Source: Halobacillus sp. Marseille-Q1614
GTDB taxonomy: Bacteria > Bacillota > Bacilli > Bacillales > Halobacillaceae
Length of the DNA stretch: 64,000 bases
Reading direction: 5' to 3'
Assembly (NCBI RefSeq): GCF_902809865.1
Contig: NZ_CADDWH010000001.1
Coordinates: 1 to 64,000, forward strand
Within the stretch, counting starts at the first letter, position 1, and every line of letters begins with the position of its first letter. The position numbers were made by a program, and so were the translations under genes. The notes beneath the pieces were generated by a model. It saw nothing but the letters and a program-made list of their open reading frames with translations. It had not been told where the DNA came from and did not search any database. Of this stretch, positions 9,400-18,318 are shown piece by piece.

Positions 9400-10962
9400 G
9401 TGGTTAAGTATCGAGAGATATTAAGGCTTCAGGCACAAGGAGTCACTCAAAGGGGGATAGCTTCAAGTTGTGGACATTCCAGGAACACTGTAAGGGAAGT
9501 GCTAAAACGAGCGGAGGAAAAAGGTGTATGTTGGCCATTGGACAAGGATGTGACTGACTTAGATTTACTGTCCATTCTGTTCCCGGAAAAGAAACTTCCT
9601 TCCGATCATCGGCGCAAGCCAGATGGTGAATATATTCATAAGGAATTGGCGAAGTCAGGTGTCACTTTATCTCTATTATGGGATGAATACTCTGTGCAGA
9701 GCAGGGCGAATAATGAAATCCCATACAGCTATCGCCAGTTTTGCAGGTTTTATAATGACTATGCACGAAAAACGAAAGCTACCATGCGTATTAAAAGGAA
9801 ACCTGGAGAACAGCTGGAAGTTGACTGGGCAGGGGATACAATGCATCTGACCGACCACTTAACTGGTGAGAAGATACCTGCGTATATTTTCGTTAGTGTT
9901 TTACCTTGTAGTCAGTATGCATATGTAGAAGCATTTTTGTCCATGAACAGTGAAAGCTGGATTACAGCTCATATTCATGCTTTTGAATTTTTTGGGGGAA
10001 TCCCGAGAATTATCGTCCCTGATAACTTAAAAACTGGTGTAACGAAATCATCTCGTACTGAACCTATCATTAACCCGACTTATCAAGAGATGGCTGAACA
10101 TTATCAGACAACTATAATCCCAGCACGAGTCTCTCACCCAAAAGATAAACCAAGTGTAGAAGTTACTGTAGGCCACATATCAACGTGGATTATTGCTTCT
10201 CTTCGTAATCAAAAATTCTTTACTCTCATAGAAGTTAATAAGGCAATAAAAGAGAAGTTAGAAGAATTCAATACTAAAGATTTTCAGAAAAAAAGTGGAA
10301 ATAGGCAGAAAGCATTTTTAGAGGAAGAAAAGTTCGCTCTTATGCCTCTGCCTACTTCATCCTATGAAATGGCGACTTGGACAACGGCGACTGTCCAACC
10401 CGACTATCATATAAAAGCTGATTCTAAATTTTATTCTGTTCCTTATGATTATATCAAATGTACAGTAGACGTCAGAATGACTAGAACAATAGTAGAAGTA
10501 TTTTATAAAAATGCACGGATTGCCTCCCATAAGAGATTAAGTAGATATGGGGATTCTTTTCAAACGATTCCAGATCATATGCCTAGAAAACACCAGCAAT
10601 ATTTAGAGCTTGATAAAGAGTACATTTTAAAATGGGGGAAGTCCGCAGGACCGTTCACATTATTAACCATTGAAAAGATTTTAGAAAGCTACCCAACTGA
10701 AAAGCAAGGCTTAAAATCAACCTTCGGTTTAATTAAGTTAGCAGATAAGTATTCCATTGAACGTGTCGAAGACGCCTGCGAAAGAATTTTGTCCTATACT
10801 CCAAGACCTAAACTCAAAAGTGTTCAGACCATTTTAAAAACGGGCCAGGATAAATTCGATCCTAAAATGGTGACAAAAAAATCTAGTGAACGAAAAAATG
10901 ATAGCGCTTATGGTTTTACACGCGGTGCGAACTATTATGGAGGTAAAAATCATGACAACTGA
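9400..10962 (+). CDS. istA: IS21-family transposase IstA
   Basis: A 520-residue transposase. The N-terminal helix-turn-helix region (LRLQAQGVTQRGIASSCG) is followed by a DDE integrase core: Asp142 in VDWAGD, Asp208 in PDNLK and Glu254 in KPSVEVTV. The C-terminal part has the SVPYDY segment usual for IstA. I chose GTG at 9400, 7 bases after TAGGGGG; an in-frame GTG at 9370 lacks a site. The gene overlaps istB by 11 bases. No disruption is visible, so the enzyme may be active, cutting and joining the element ends with IstB as helper. Confidence 0.92.
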   Translation: MVKYREILRLQAQGVTQRGIASSCGHSRNTVREVLKRAEEKGVCWPLDKDVTDLDLLSILFPEKKLPSDHRRKPDGEYIHKELAKSGVTLSLLWDEYSVQSRANNEIPYSYRQFCRFYNDYARKTKATMRIKRKPGEQLEVDWAGDTMHLTDHLTGEKIPAYIFVSVLPCSQYAYVEAFLSMNSESWITAHIHAFEFFGGIPRIIVPDNLKTGVTKSSRTEPIINPTYQEMAEHYQTTIIPARVSHPKDKPSVEVTVGHISTWIIASLRNQKFFTLIEVNKAIKEKLEEFNTKDFQKKSGNRQKAFLEEEKFALMPLPTSSYEMATWTTATVQPDYHIKADSKFYSVPYDYIKCTVDVRMTRTIVEVFYKNARIASHKRLSRYGDSFQTIPDHMPRKHQQYLELDKEYILKWGKSAGPFTLLTIEKILESYPTEKQGLKSTFGLIKLADKYSIERVEDACERILSYTPRPKLKSVQTILKTGQDKFDPKMVTKKSSERKNDSAYGFTRGANYYGGKNHDN

Positions 10963-11695
10963 TAATACTCTAATAAAATTAAATGAAATGCGTATGACAG
11001 CAATGGCAGAGAAATTTACTGAACAATTAAGTAACCCTGAATATCAAGAATTATCATTTGAGGATCGTTTTGGATTACTGGTTGACATGGAATGGTCACG
11101 AAGACAAAATAGTAAACTCGATCGATTGATAAAGGCAGCTGAATTAAGAGACACTCAAGCATGTATTGAAGACATCAGGTATTACTCTGACCGGAAATTG
11201 GACAAAAACCAAATCTTGCGTTTGGCGACAGGTAGCTATATTGAAGAGCACCACAACATCATTCTTATGGGCGCCTCTGGAAATGGTAAAACATACTTGG
11301 GTTGTGCCTTTGGCAACGCAGCATGTCGGCAGTTTTATAAAGTGAAATACACCCGTCTCCCCGACTTATTAGACGAATTAGCCATCGCTAGAGGCGAAGG
11401 GATCTACAGAAAAGTAATGAAAAAATATAAAAAAGTTAACTTACTCATATTAGACGAATGGCTTCTAACACCTCTAAATGATACGGAAGCAAGAGACCTT
11501 CTAGAAATTGTGGAGGCACGTCACCAACAAGGATCCACTATTTTCTGTTCACAATTTGATCCGCGAGGATGGCATGAAAAAATAGGAGAAAGCACACTGG
11601 CTGACGCCATTCTCGATCGAATCGTTCACGATTCATATAATATTGTCATTGACGGAGAAATGTCGATGAGAGAACGTTACGGATTACACCAGTAA
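10952..11695 (+). CDS. istB: IS21-family helper ATPase IstB
   Basis: A 247-residue AAA+ ATPase of the DnaC/IstB type, the target-capture and helper protein of IS21 transposition. Walker A is GASGNGKT, Walker B is LLILDEW, and the C-terminal sensor/arginine region is DAILDRIVHDSY. GGAGGT sits 7 bases before the ATG and the start lies within istA, so the two are coupled. The frame is complete. Confidence 0.92.
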   Translation: MTTDNTLIKLNEMRMTAMAEKFTEQLSNPEYQELSFEDRFGLLVDMEWSRRQNSKLDRLIKAAELRDTQACIEDIRYYSDRKLDKNQILRLATGSYIEEHHNIILMGASGNGKTYLGCAFGNAACRQFYKVKYTRLPDLLDELAIARGEGIYRKVMKKYKKVNLLILDEWLLTPLNDTEARDLLEIVEARHQQGSTIFCSQFDPRGWHEKIGESTLADAILDRIVHDSYNIVIDGEMSMRERYGLHQ

Positions 11696-11809
11696 AACTC
11701 AGATCCACCATCATGTATGGTAGTGGCTCACTTATGGCGCGAGTGGCTCAATTCCTTGTCCTAAGTGGATCAAAAAGATGGCAGAGGCGGATCTAACCTC
11801 TGTCTTTCT

Positions 11810-11970
11810 TCATACTTCTTCAAATGTAAACTTACTTCTTAATGAATGATAATTACTAGTGACTATTATGGCGGAATTAAATGCGTTATCTTTTACAATA
11901 TCTTTAGATAATAAAGCATTCTCATATGTACTTCTTGCTTTTGGCTCTTCTAGTATGTTTATGGCATTCT
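11810..11970 (-). pseudogene. YdcF-like (DUF218) protein, central fragment
   Basis: On the minus strand 53 codons read EEPKARSTYENALLSKDI, then IIVTSNYHSLRSKFTFEEV and TGA. The E-x-S-x-T-YEN and VTS-x-YH patterns are those I recall for the DUF218 (YdcF/ElyC/SanA) family. In that reading frame a TAG interrupts at about 11971, exactly where unrelated IS-end-like sequence begins, so the N-terminus is gone. The continuation lies beyond the IS21 element at 9098-9247. The original protein probably acted at the membrane; nothing functional remains. Confidence 0.55.
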
Positions 11971-12035
11971 AAAAATGTAAGCTTTGGCAGCTAATTTTTA
12001 TGTAGTATATGAAACATAAAAAAAGTCACTTGCCA
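11971..12035. repeat. probable IS-end remnant
   Basis: About 65 bases ending in ACTTGCCA, with ATGTAG and runs of T, resemble the right end of the truncated IS21-type element at 15765-15807 (GCATACATTTTT ... TACTTGCCA) in the same orientation. It directly adjoins the broken YdcF-like fragment and the next IS, suggesting a deletion between IS copies. The match is imperfect. Confidence 0.4.
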
Positions 12036-12090
12036 ACTGTCAACAACGGTTTGTAATTCCCTATTTTCAACGGAATCAAATTCCCGGATA

Positions 12091-12852
12091 TCATCGAGTA
12101 TTAGCTGGCTGAATGCCAGCCTTTTTCTTTTCCCTTAAACGGTAAGAATCCCCTTTGATATTGAAGGTTGTAGAATGGTGGATCAGTCGATCCAGGATTG
12201 CCGTAGCTAATACTTCGTCTCCAAATATCTTTCTTCATTCCACATATGACTTGTTAGATGTAATAATCATAGCTCCATGCTCGTATCTTCTCGATATTAT
12301 TTGAAAAAGGATATGCGCACTCAGTTCATCAAAGCTAAAATAGCCGATTTCATCCATTATAAGTAACTCCGGACGACTATACCGTTTGATAATCCGTTGG
12401 ATTAGACCTTGCTTTTCTGCCTTCTGACATTCCGCAATAAAATCATTCGCTGTAATAAATAAGGCCTGGTGCCCTTGGGTTATAGCTTCAAATGCCATAG
12501 AGATAGCCAAGTGAGTTTTCCCTACACCTGGTGGCCCTAAAAGAAGAATATTATCTCCATTATGAATGTATCTTCCTGACAAAACTTCTTTAACTCTGCG
12601 TTCATCAATGCTAGGTTGAAAGCTAAAGTCAAAATCATGGATGCTTTTAATGTACGGTAACTTTGCTTTCTTGAGACGCTTTTCTAAAGCTAGTTTTTCC
12701 TTTTGCTCAATTTCTTGGGACAAAACAGTGATTAAGAAGTCCGAATATGGTACATTATTTTTAGATGCGTCTTCGAGTAGGCCATCAATTTGATCGGCGG
12801 TATAGTGCCAACCGATCTTTTCTAAGCGTTCAACTAAAAGGTTCGTGCTCAT
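12091..12852 (-). pseudogene. istB: istB with internal stop codon
   Basis: AAA+ helper ATPase of the second IS21 element. Walker A is GPPGVGKTHLA and Walker B is LLIMDEIGY. The frame stops with TGA at codon 206 after NKSYVE, but translation continues in the same frame with KIFGDEVLATAILDRLIHHS and ends in PANTR and a proper TGA at 12091. The lost codon is almost certainly TGG (tryptophan) changed to TGA. Without the C-terminal arginine-finger region the protein should not work. Confidence 0.85.
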
Positions 12853-14085
12853 TATTGATCACCTCCTTCTAGTTGCTCATACATGTGAAGAGGACGTTGT
12901 GCCACTTCTATGTCAGGGGACTGTAAACGGCTGTGGGTCGGCAAACCAACAGTAGTCGTTTGCAGTCCTTTATAATGTTCCAGATTAATATGATCTCGCA
13001 CTTTTCCAATCATTAAAGGATGCTTAGCTATACATTCATAAGAATCGTAGACCTCTAAGTGATGGTCCAGCATTTCTTTAATCTTTAATTCTTGACCAAC
13101 GTACCGAATAAGGTACGGAATAACGTTTGCCTTTATAAGAAACAAAACAATCCTTGCTCACCGTTCTAATTTCCCAGTGGTTAATAGGAAAGAGCGGTTT
13201 ACTGTTAGAAGCACTCAAATATTTCTGTTCATGTTGAAAGCGAGTATGTGGAGGTTCCATGGTTGTTTGGTGAATCTTTCGATTCGGTGTTTGATCGAGC
13301 CACTCTCTCATATCTTCATTTAATGCTCTTAGCGTCGGCCTATGTTTACGCTGCAGAAAATTTTTCTTTATATAGCCCACGACATTTTCTACTTTTCCTT
13401 TAGTTTGAGGTCTATAGGGTTTACATGCCTTTGGAGCTATCCCATAGTAAGCCAAGAACTCTTCAAACTTTCGGTTAAATCGTATTTCCACTGGACTATG
13501 CTTAATAACGGCTGTTTTCATATTGTCATAGAGAATTTGCTCTGGAACCCCATTAAAATAAGCGAATGCATTCATATGACATTTCATTAAGGTTTCTAAA
13601 TCCATACTGTCCGTAAATTCTACGTATTTCATTCTGGAAAAGCTTAACACCATGGTAAATGCATAAACCTCTTTTAATTCTTCATAGACTTCAAACTTTC
13701 CAACATGTCCCCAATCCATTTGAGCTTGTTTTCCTGGTGTAGTCTCGTATCGTATGGTTGCTTGCTTTTTAGGACGAGCCCTATAAGGACGTACAAAATC
13801 CCGAATGATTGTAATTTTTCCTTCATAACCTAAAGCCATAATCTCATTTAAAAGAACCTCACAGTTTGTAGTCCCTTCTTTAATCCTTTTTTCTAAGTAC
13901 TCCTTATAAGGATCCAGTTTACTTGGCCTCTTTTGAGAGCTTTTTTTCTTTGGTAATTCATCAGAATTTATGTACTTACGGATGGTTTTAGGATCAAACC
14001 CTGTTTCTTCAGAAATAACTGTGACCGTCCATCCTTTTTGATGTAGCTCTCTAATCATAAAAAACTCCCCAATCTTGACCATCAT
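12852..14085 (-). pseudogene. istA: istA with frameshift
   Basis: IS21-type transposase of the second element. The first 335 residues are intact, with the HTH region, MDWGHVGKF and LYDNMKTAV (the two aspartates) and KGKVENVVGYI (glutamate). After GKRYSVPY the frame shifts: one extra base near 13107 diverts translation into WSRIKD and a stop, whereas the other frame continues RYVGQELKIKEML to the normal end at 12852, one base overlapping istB. The start is the ATG at 14085 with GGAG upstream. Probably non-functional unless a programmed shift occurs, which I do not expect here. Confidence 0.85.
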
Positions 14086-14187
14086 TTCTACACTCCAAAT
14101 CACTAGGTAATATAGAAATGATTATCCGTTATTATTGGGGAATTTGAAACCGTTGTTATTAGGGATTTTAGCACCGTTGCTTACACA

Positions 14188-15042
14188 TTTGAACGGTTCG
14201 TGTTACATTATGGCTTCAACTATGAGTTTTGTAATCCAGGGAAAGGAAATGAAAAAGGACATGTGGAAGCCATGGTTAAGTATGTGCGAAATAATTTCCT
14301 TTTGCCTGAATGTACCATCCTGGACCTTGATCACTTCAATGAGACTTTATGGACATTAGCTGAAGAAGACAGAGATCGTATGCATTATGAGAAGGATATT
14401 TTACAAGCATACCTTCACGCAGAACATAAAGATGAGTGGTTAATGATCCCCGTTAAATCTTTTGATTGCGTAAGGCATGAAACATTAACCGCAGATAAGT
14501 ATGGGATGGTCTCGGTAGACCAAAAGCAGTACTCTACTTCTCCGCGTTTTGCCAAGCAGAAAGTAAATGTCCAAATCACCTATAATTCTGTTGTCATTCT
14601 AAATGATCATAACGAGGTGATTGTGAAGCACAACAGATTGTATGGAATAAAGAGAAAGTCGATGATTTGGCAGCCATATTTAGATTTATTGTCCAGACGC
14701 CCAATGGCAATCAAGTATTCGAACTTGTATGAGCAGTTTCCGCCAGTATGGACGAAATACTTAAACCGTTGCACAGAGCACGAACAGAAAGAATCCTTAC
14801 AATTACTCGGGAAACTGTTGAAGAATAATGACTTTGAATTATTGAATCAAGCACTTGAATTGGCAATGAAGCATGGTCACCCTAAAGCAGATCAGATTAA
14901 GCATTGTTTTTATTCGATCATCCAAGGAGACAGCAACTATCAAACCATTACGCCAACGATGAAAGTTCCTAAAGTGCCGGCGGCCACCAGGGGATTGTCC
15001 CACTATGATTCCCTTATGGAAAATGGAGGTGGCATGAAGTGA
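14188..15042 (+). pseudogene. istA: istA, C-terminal fragment
   Basis: The frame is open from the junction base 14188 and encodes about 284 residues starting FERFVLHYGFNYEFCN. It contains KGHVEAMVKYVRNNFLLPE, with the catalytic glutamate, and the C-terminal region with DKYGMVSVDQKQYSTSP typical of IS21 transposases. The DNA-binding domain and both catalytic aspartates are lost. Its stop overlaps the GTG start of istB. Confidence 0.85.
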
Positions 15043-15753
15043 ATCAACAAATAGAAATGTTGGCGAAACGTTTGAAATTAAGCTGGATTCGAGAGCATTA
15101 CCAGGAGGTCAAAGCCGATACGAATGAAGAATTCCTTCTGGAATTATTCAAACGAGAAGTAGAGAATCGGGAAGAAAGAAAAATCAACCTTTTACTTAGT
15201 CAGGCTCAACTACCCAAGACAGGGACTCAACCATTTCAGTGGGAGCATATTCAAATCCCACAAGGGATTAGCCGAGAAGTTGTGTTGAATGGCGACTTCA
15301 TCCATGAAAAAGAAAACCTCATTTTATATGGAGGGGTTGGCACAGGAAAAACATATTTGGCAACGTTAATTAGCTTGAATGCCATACATAGGTTTGGCAG
15401 TAAAGTGAAGTTCTTTACGGTGGCATCTTTGGTGAATCATCTCATTGAAGCCAACCAAAAAGGAGAACTTCAGAAAGTAATGAAGCAGATTTAAAAGCTT
15501 GATTTATTAGTGCTGGACGAATTGGGGGTACATTCCATTGAATAAAGAAGGAGCAGAACTACTTTTTCAAGTGATATCCATGTGTTATGAAACCAAAAGC
15601 ATTATCATCACAACAAACTTACAGTTTGGGCAATGGAACCATGTATTCGGAGATCCAATCTTAACGGAAGCAGTGATTGATCGATTGATTCATCACTCCC
15701 ATCTACTGTTATTTACCGGGGAAAGCTTTCGATACAAGGAATCTTTAATCTAA
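15039..15753 (+). pseudogene. istB: istB with stop codon and frameshift
   Basis: Helper ATPase of the third IS21 element, starting with GTG after GGAGGTGGC. Walker A is GGVGTGKTYLA. TAA interrupts at 15492-15494 (KQI*KLDLLVLDELG; probably a CAA codon originally), and an extra G in the run at about 15522-15527 shifts the frame just after the Walker B region. The remainder (NKEGAELLFQVI ... AVIDRLIHHS) reads on to 15753. Two independent lesions show old inactivation. Confidence 0.85.
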
Positions 15754-15807
15754 AACGAGGAGTGGCATACATTTTTAACTGCCATTTACTACATTTTTTA
15801 CTTGCCA

Positions 15808-16182
15808 AATACAGACAGTATGTAATCGCTGTGAAAAACGGAAGGCAAAGATTTCGTTAGTTACTGATGATAAACAGGAAGCCTTATGCAATGACTGCTA
15901 TAATGACAAACTCTCTGACGCATTAGGCGTTGACCTGGAGAATAAAATGGAATCCTTGACCGTTAAAGATAATAAAGGAGTGCTTCGAACGTTTTGGATA
16001 GAGACTAGACTTGATCCTATGGGGCTATTCATTACTGCAGAGGAAAAGAATGATTATGGTTATGTATTTGCTGTTCATGGAGAGTTAGATTGTGATCAGA
16101 CGGCTCTTATGAATAAACTCATCGATAAAATCAATAAGGGGGTTTCTTTATCCTATATTGAGTGTAGGACGTTTCAAGATTA
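15808..16182 (+). pseudogene. zinc-ribbon protein, N-terminal fragment
   Basis: Immediately after the IS end, in one frame, comes QTVCNRCEKRKAKISLV ... EALCNDCYND, a four-cysteine zinc-ribbon, then a domain with GVLRTFWIETRLDPMGLFIT and FAVHGELD. The initiator codon was removed by the IS. The frame ends in TAA at 16181, just inside the following insert. Its C-terminus reappears at 16572-16780 in the same phase. An ATG at 15947 could start a short product lacking the zinc-ribbon. I recall similar uncharacterised proteins in Bacilli (DUF7686/DUF7713-like) but cannot verify the number. Confidence 0.6.
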
Positions 16183-16571
16183 AATATTTCGCTTAGATTG
16201 AACCACTATCTCGGAAAAAATGATCACTCACCACGGACAAATAGAACCACCTTCACGGCTAGAGAGCATAGCTACAGCGAAGCGGCTTGCCATGGACTGT
16301 AGCACCCGATTTTTAGTATTCGGTGGAAGGGGACGGGGCCCCGTCAGCGAATGCTTAGAATCGACTTGTTCGTGTTATCATTTGTTGCAGGTAACCCATT
16401 AGGCTTTTGTTTTAGGACACCTGCAATTCCATTCACTACACGAACAAAAGCAAAAGTCAATGGTAGCGGACGTAGCAATCTAGTTACTTAGTTTTACACT
16501 GTAAATTGAGCAAGTGGTTCTCTCTCCGTCATGCTGGTTCAATATAACCGTGAAGGTTGTTTTAATCAAGT
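16183..16571. mobile_element. MITE-like 390-bp insert
   Basis: This block separates two parts of one reading frame, so it is an insertion. Its ends are imperfect inverted repeats: AATATTTCGCTTAGATTGAAC on the left against the complement of the right end, AATATTTCACTTGATTAAAAC. Subterminal AACCAC-type boxes and CCTTCACGG (left) / CCGTGAAGG (right) are also inverted. Inside lie the 14-bp perfect palindrome GACGGGGCCCCGTC (16332-16345) and a long hairpin with arms TTGTTCGTGT/ACACGAACAA (16366 and 16438) and TTGCAGGT/ACCTGCAA. No convincing gene is inside. Confidence 0.55.
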
Positions 16572-16780
16572 GAAATATTCATCCAGATGGGAAGCCATAT
16601 CATTCTATGATTCATAATCAGCTAATAGGACATGTTGCTTCGAGTGACCCGCATGATTTACCGGTTATCGTAGCAGATGGGAAGCCTTATACATGGGAAG
16701 AGTTAGGTAAATTTGTGAATACATATGAGGGCTTTCAAGTAGAATTGAAAATTCATGAAATAACAGACGATGTGGATTGA
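16572..16780 (+). pseudogene. zinc-ribbon protein, C-terminal fragment
   Basis: About 69 codons without a start: HPDGKPYHSMIHNQLIGHV, then VIVADGKPYTWEELGKFV and a terminal EITDDVD with TGA at 16778. Composition and theme fit the C-terminus of the interrupted protein at 15808-16182; reading phase is the same. It was cut off by the MITE-like insert. Function unknown. Confidence 0.55.
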
Positions 16781-16798
16781 AGAACGAATCTCGCGATC

Positions 16799-16829
16799 AA
16801 ATTCTGGTGAGTCAGACTCACCAGAATTT
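16799..16829. terminator. bidirectional terminator hairpin
   Basis: AAATTCTGGTGAGTC and GACTCACCAGAATTT form a perfect 15-bp inverted repeat around one central base. It lies between the converging zinc-ribbon remnant and the small minus-strand gene. Confidence 0.75.
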
Positions 16830-16836
16830 GTTGTTA

Positions 16837-17073
16837 TTAGTTCAAATGGTATTCTTGAAAGCACTCAATCATTTCTACGTTTAATTCCCTATCGTATTTC
16901 CCCTTTATGATATTCATCCAATCGTTTAACAGCAGCCTTTGCATATCCCTATCAGGAATGTCCAGTATTTCATTTGTGTAATAAAGAAAACCAAAATTAT
17001 AGGCTCTGTCCAGGATATGTATGCTCCGCATCCCTTCTTCATCTAATTGGGTGTATAAAATAGAATATCTCAT
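16837..17073 (-). CDS. small hypothetical protein, 78 residues
   Basis: I do not recognise this gene. It is supported by a good ribosome binding site (GGAGGAG, 7 bases before the ATG) and a downstream terminator. The 78-residue product is soluble and acidic, with YSILYTQLDEEGMR near the start and alternating aromatic and charged residues, and has no signal or membrane segment. It stands alone between the IS-rich region and an XRE regulator. Confidence 0.55.
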   Translation of the reverse strand: MRYSILYTQLDEEGMRSIHILDRAYNFGFLYYTNEILDIPDRDMQRLLLNDWMNIIKGKYDRELNVEMIECFQEYHLN

Positions 17074-17530
17074 AGAATAACTCCTCCATTAAATTATAAT
17101 TTTTCAAAGGAAAGAAATAGCTGAACCATACGTGTAGCCTCTTTTTTATTCCTTTTAGTTACTCCTAACAGTAGCTTCTCGGAATTTTCGTTCAATCTAA
17201 AACAGGGTTTTGTGTGAATGGTTAAGGAAAGGGATGTACTTTTTTTCAATGTAAAATTAAGTGGGGGGGTAACGGTGGTACAGTAAAGCGGTGTATAAGA
17301 AAAGTCATGGGATCGAAGCAGGAAGGATTCAGGTTCAGCAGTGGAATTCTGGAGAAAGTTTTTTCGCAACTGGGGAAAGCAAATGGGGTTTTATCAAGTG
17401 AAACAGTTTTCCTCATCGTCTAGACGGGTGAATCACGATTTAAGAGATGAGGAACGAACGGTAGGCTTTTACGGTACTCCTTTCATTATTATATACAATT
17501 CATTTGTCAGACGCCTTATGATTCATTTTC
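17074..17530. other. no convincing gene
   Basis: Short open frames exist on both strands, but none has a good ribosome binding site, recognisable domain or consistent composition. It may be decayed sequence. I see no clear terminator, tRNA or repeat. Confidence 0.4.
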
Positions 17531-17797
17531 TTATTCTTCTTCCGACCGTTCGTTGTAATTGTCAGGCACCTTTATTGTTGAAAATAAATGGGAGGGGGGC
17601 ACGCCTAGAGCGAAGGCGATATTATGGATCATGTCTATTTTTGTATTCCTTACTCCTCTCTCAATAGCACTGACATAAGTGGCGTGTATATCTGCTCGGT
17701 AGGCAAGCTCCTCTTGAGTGATGCCCAGTTCTTTACGAATGGCTGCTAGATTTCTGCCGAATTCTTTCCTTGCTTGATTAATATGATCTTCTCTCAT
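17531..17797 (-). CDS. XRE-family transcriptional regulator
   Basis: An 88-residue single-domain helix-turn-helix protein of the Cro/C1 (XRE) type: GRNLAAIRKELGITQEELAY, then ATYVSAIERGVRNTKID and LFST, the five-helix pattern of the family, over about residues 12-75. It would bind DNA as a dimer. The ATG at 17797 was chosen over a TTG two codons earlier; the ribosome site is weak (AAGAGA). It has no partner gene, so its targets are unknown. Such regulators often belong to phage or mobile elements, in line with the replication module 1.2 kb away. Confidence 0.82.
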   Translation of the reverse strand: MREDHINQARKEFGRNLAAIRKELGITQEELAYRADIHATYVSAIERGVRNTKIDMIHNIAFALGVPPSHLFSTIKVPDNYNERSEEE

Positions 17798-18318
17798 ATT
17801 CAAATTCTCTTATGCATCCTTAAACTAATACACAGACTGACAGTCGTATTTTTACATATAATAGTATATTGTTGAATTTTTTTAAAAAAGTTAAGAGATA
17901 GCCGTTTGAGAGAGAAGAAATATCATCACTTCAATAGAATGGAAAGTGTCGAATCCTCCTTAGCAGGGGAGCATGGATGATGATTCTTCAGATAAACAAT
18001 TGCGTTACACCCCCTCCTATTGGTTTACCAACCACATATGCGTGTAAAGCAATGGCAAAGTAAAGCAACAGAAAATCTGGACGCCGGCGCATTTGGTTTA
18101 ATAGAGTTATGACGAAGTAAGACAGCCTTTTATAGAAGGGCTGTCTTTTTTGCTGCTTCCGAGTGTTTTATTATTCATTTACATTTAGTGAAAAACTATA
18201 AACGTAGACTTTACGTTTTTCGAAAGTTCTAGTAATCTTTTGCTGATATACTACGTGATAAGGCAAAGACGTATAGTCTTTTTCCTGAATTTAAGCTGGT
18301 TAAGAAGGAGGAAGGTTT
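17798..18318. other. intergenic region with one terminator
   Basis: This 0.5-kb stretch has no complete gene. A 23-codon tail, VKQWQSKATENLDAGAF, ending at a TGA just before the hairpin at 18119 may be the end of a lost gene, but it has no supported start. Confidence 0.35.
18119..18151 (+). terminator. rho-independent terminator
   Basis: AAGACAGCC and GGCTGTCTT pair around a short loop, followed by TTTT. The gene it served is no longer recognisable. Confidence 0.7.

Larger units (their letters stand above)
9279..11783 (+). mobile_element. IS21-family insertion sequence, apparently intact
   Basis: A 2,505-bp element with perfect 18-bp terminal inverted repeats TGCCATCTTTTTGATCCA (9279-9296 and its complement at 11766-11783), beginning TG and ending CA as IS21 elements do. 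Extra internal copies of TGATCCAC sit at 9312 and 9332 on the left, and related GAGCCAC boxes on the right, consistent with the multiple transposase-binding repeats of this family. It carries overlapping istA and istB. I see no clean target duplication. It sits inside the YdcF-like gene remnant. Confidence 0.85.
12038..14187 (-). mobile_element. IS21-family insertion sequence with inactivated genes
   Basis: A 2,150-bp element on the minus strand. Its ends TGTCAACAACGG and the complement of CCGTTGCTTACACA share a two-box pattern: CAACGG, AATCCC/AATTCCC, then a second CAACGG followed by AAATTCCC. Both genes are damaged: istA by a single-base insertion and istB by a stop codon. It is inserted beside the third IS21 element, whose istA begins abruptly at 14188. 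I found no target duplication. Confidence 0.8.
14188..15807 (+). mobile_element. truncated third IS21-family element
   Basis: Only the right two thirds remain: the C-terminal half of istA, a broken istB and the right end, which finishes ...TTTTTACTTGCCA at 15807 (terminal CA). The left part is missing, as sequence changes sharply at 14187/14188 where the second IS ends; no istA N-terminus exists on its far side, so a deletion accompanied or followed that insertion. Confidence 0.75.

Noticed and set aside
9312-11772. Shorter boundaries for the first IS21 element, from TGATCCACTT to its complement
   Set aside because: These inner boxes are only similar, whereas 9279-9296 and 11766-11783 are perfect 18-bp inverted repeats that also start with TG and end with CA.
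9064-16571. CRISPR array or composite transposon spanning the IS elements
   Set aside because: No regularly spaced direct repeats are present, and the three IS21-type elements have different ends, so they do not form a single composite unit.
17094-17667. Open frames of 91 and 108 codons on opposite strands
   Set aside because: No ribosome binding sites; the plus-strand one is antisense to the XRE regulator and neither resembles a protein family.
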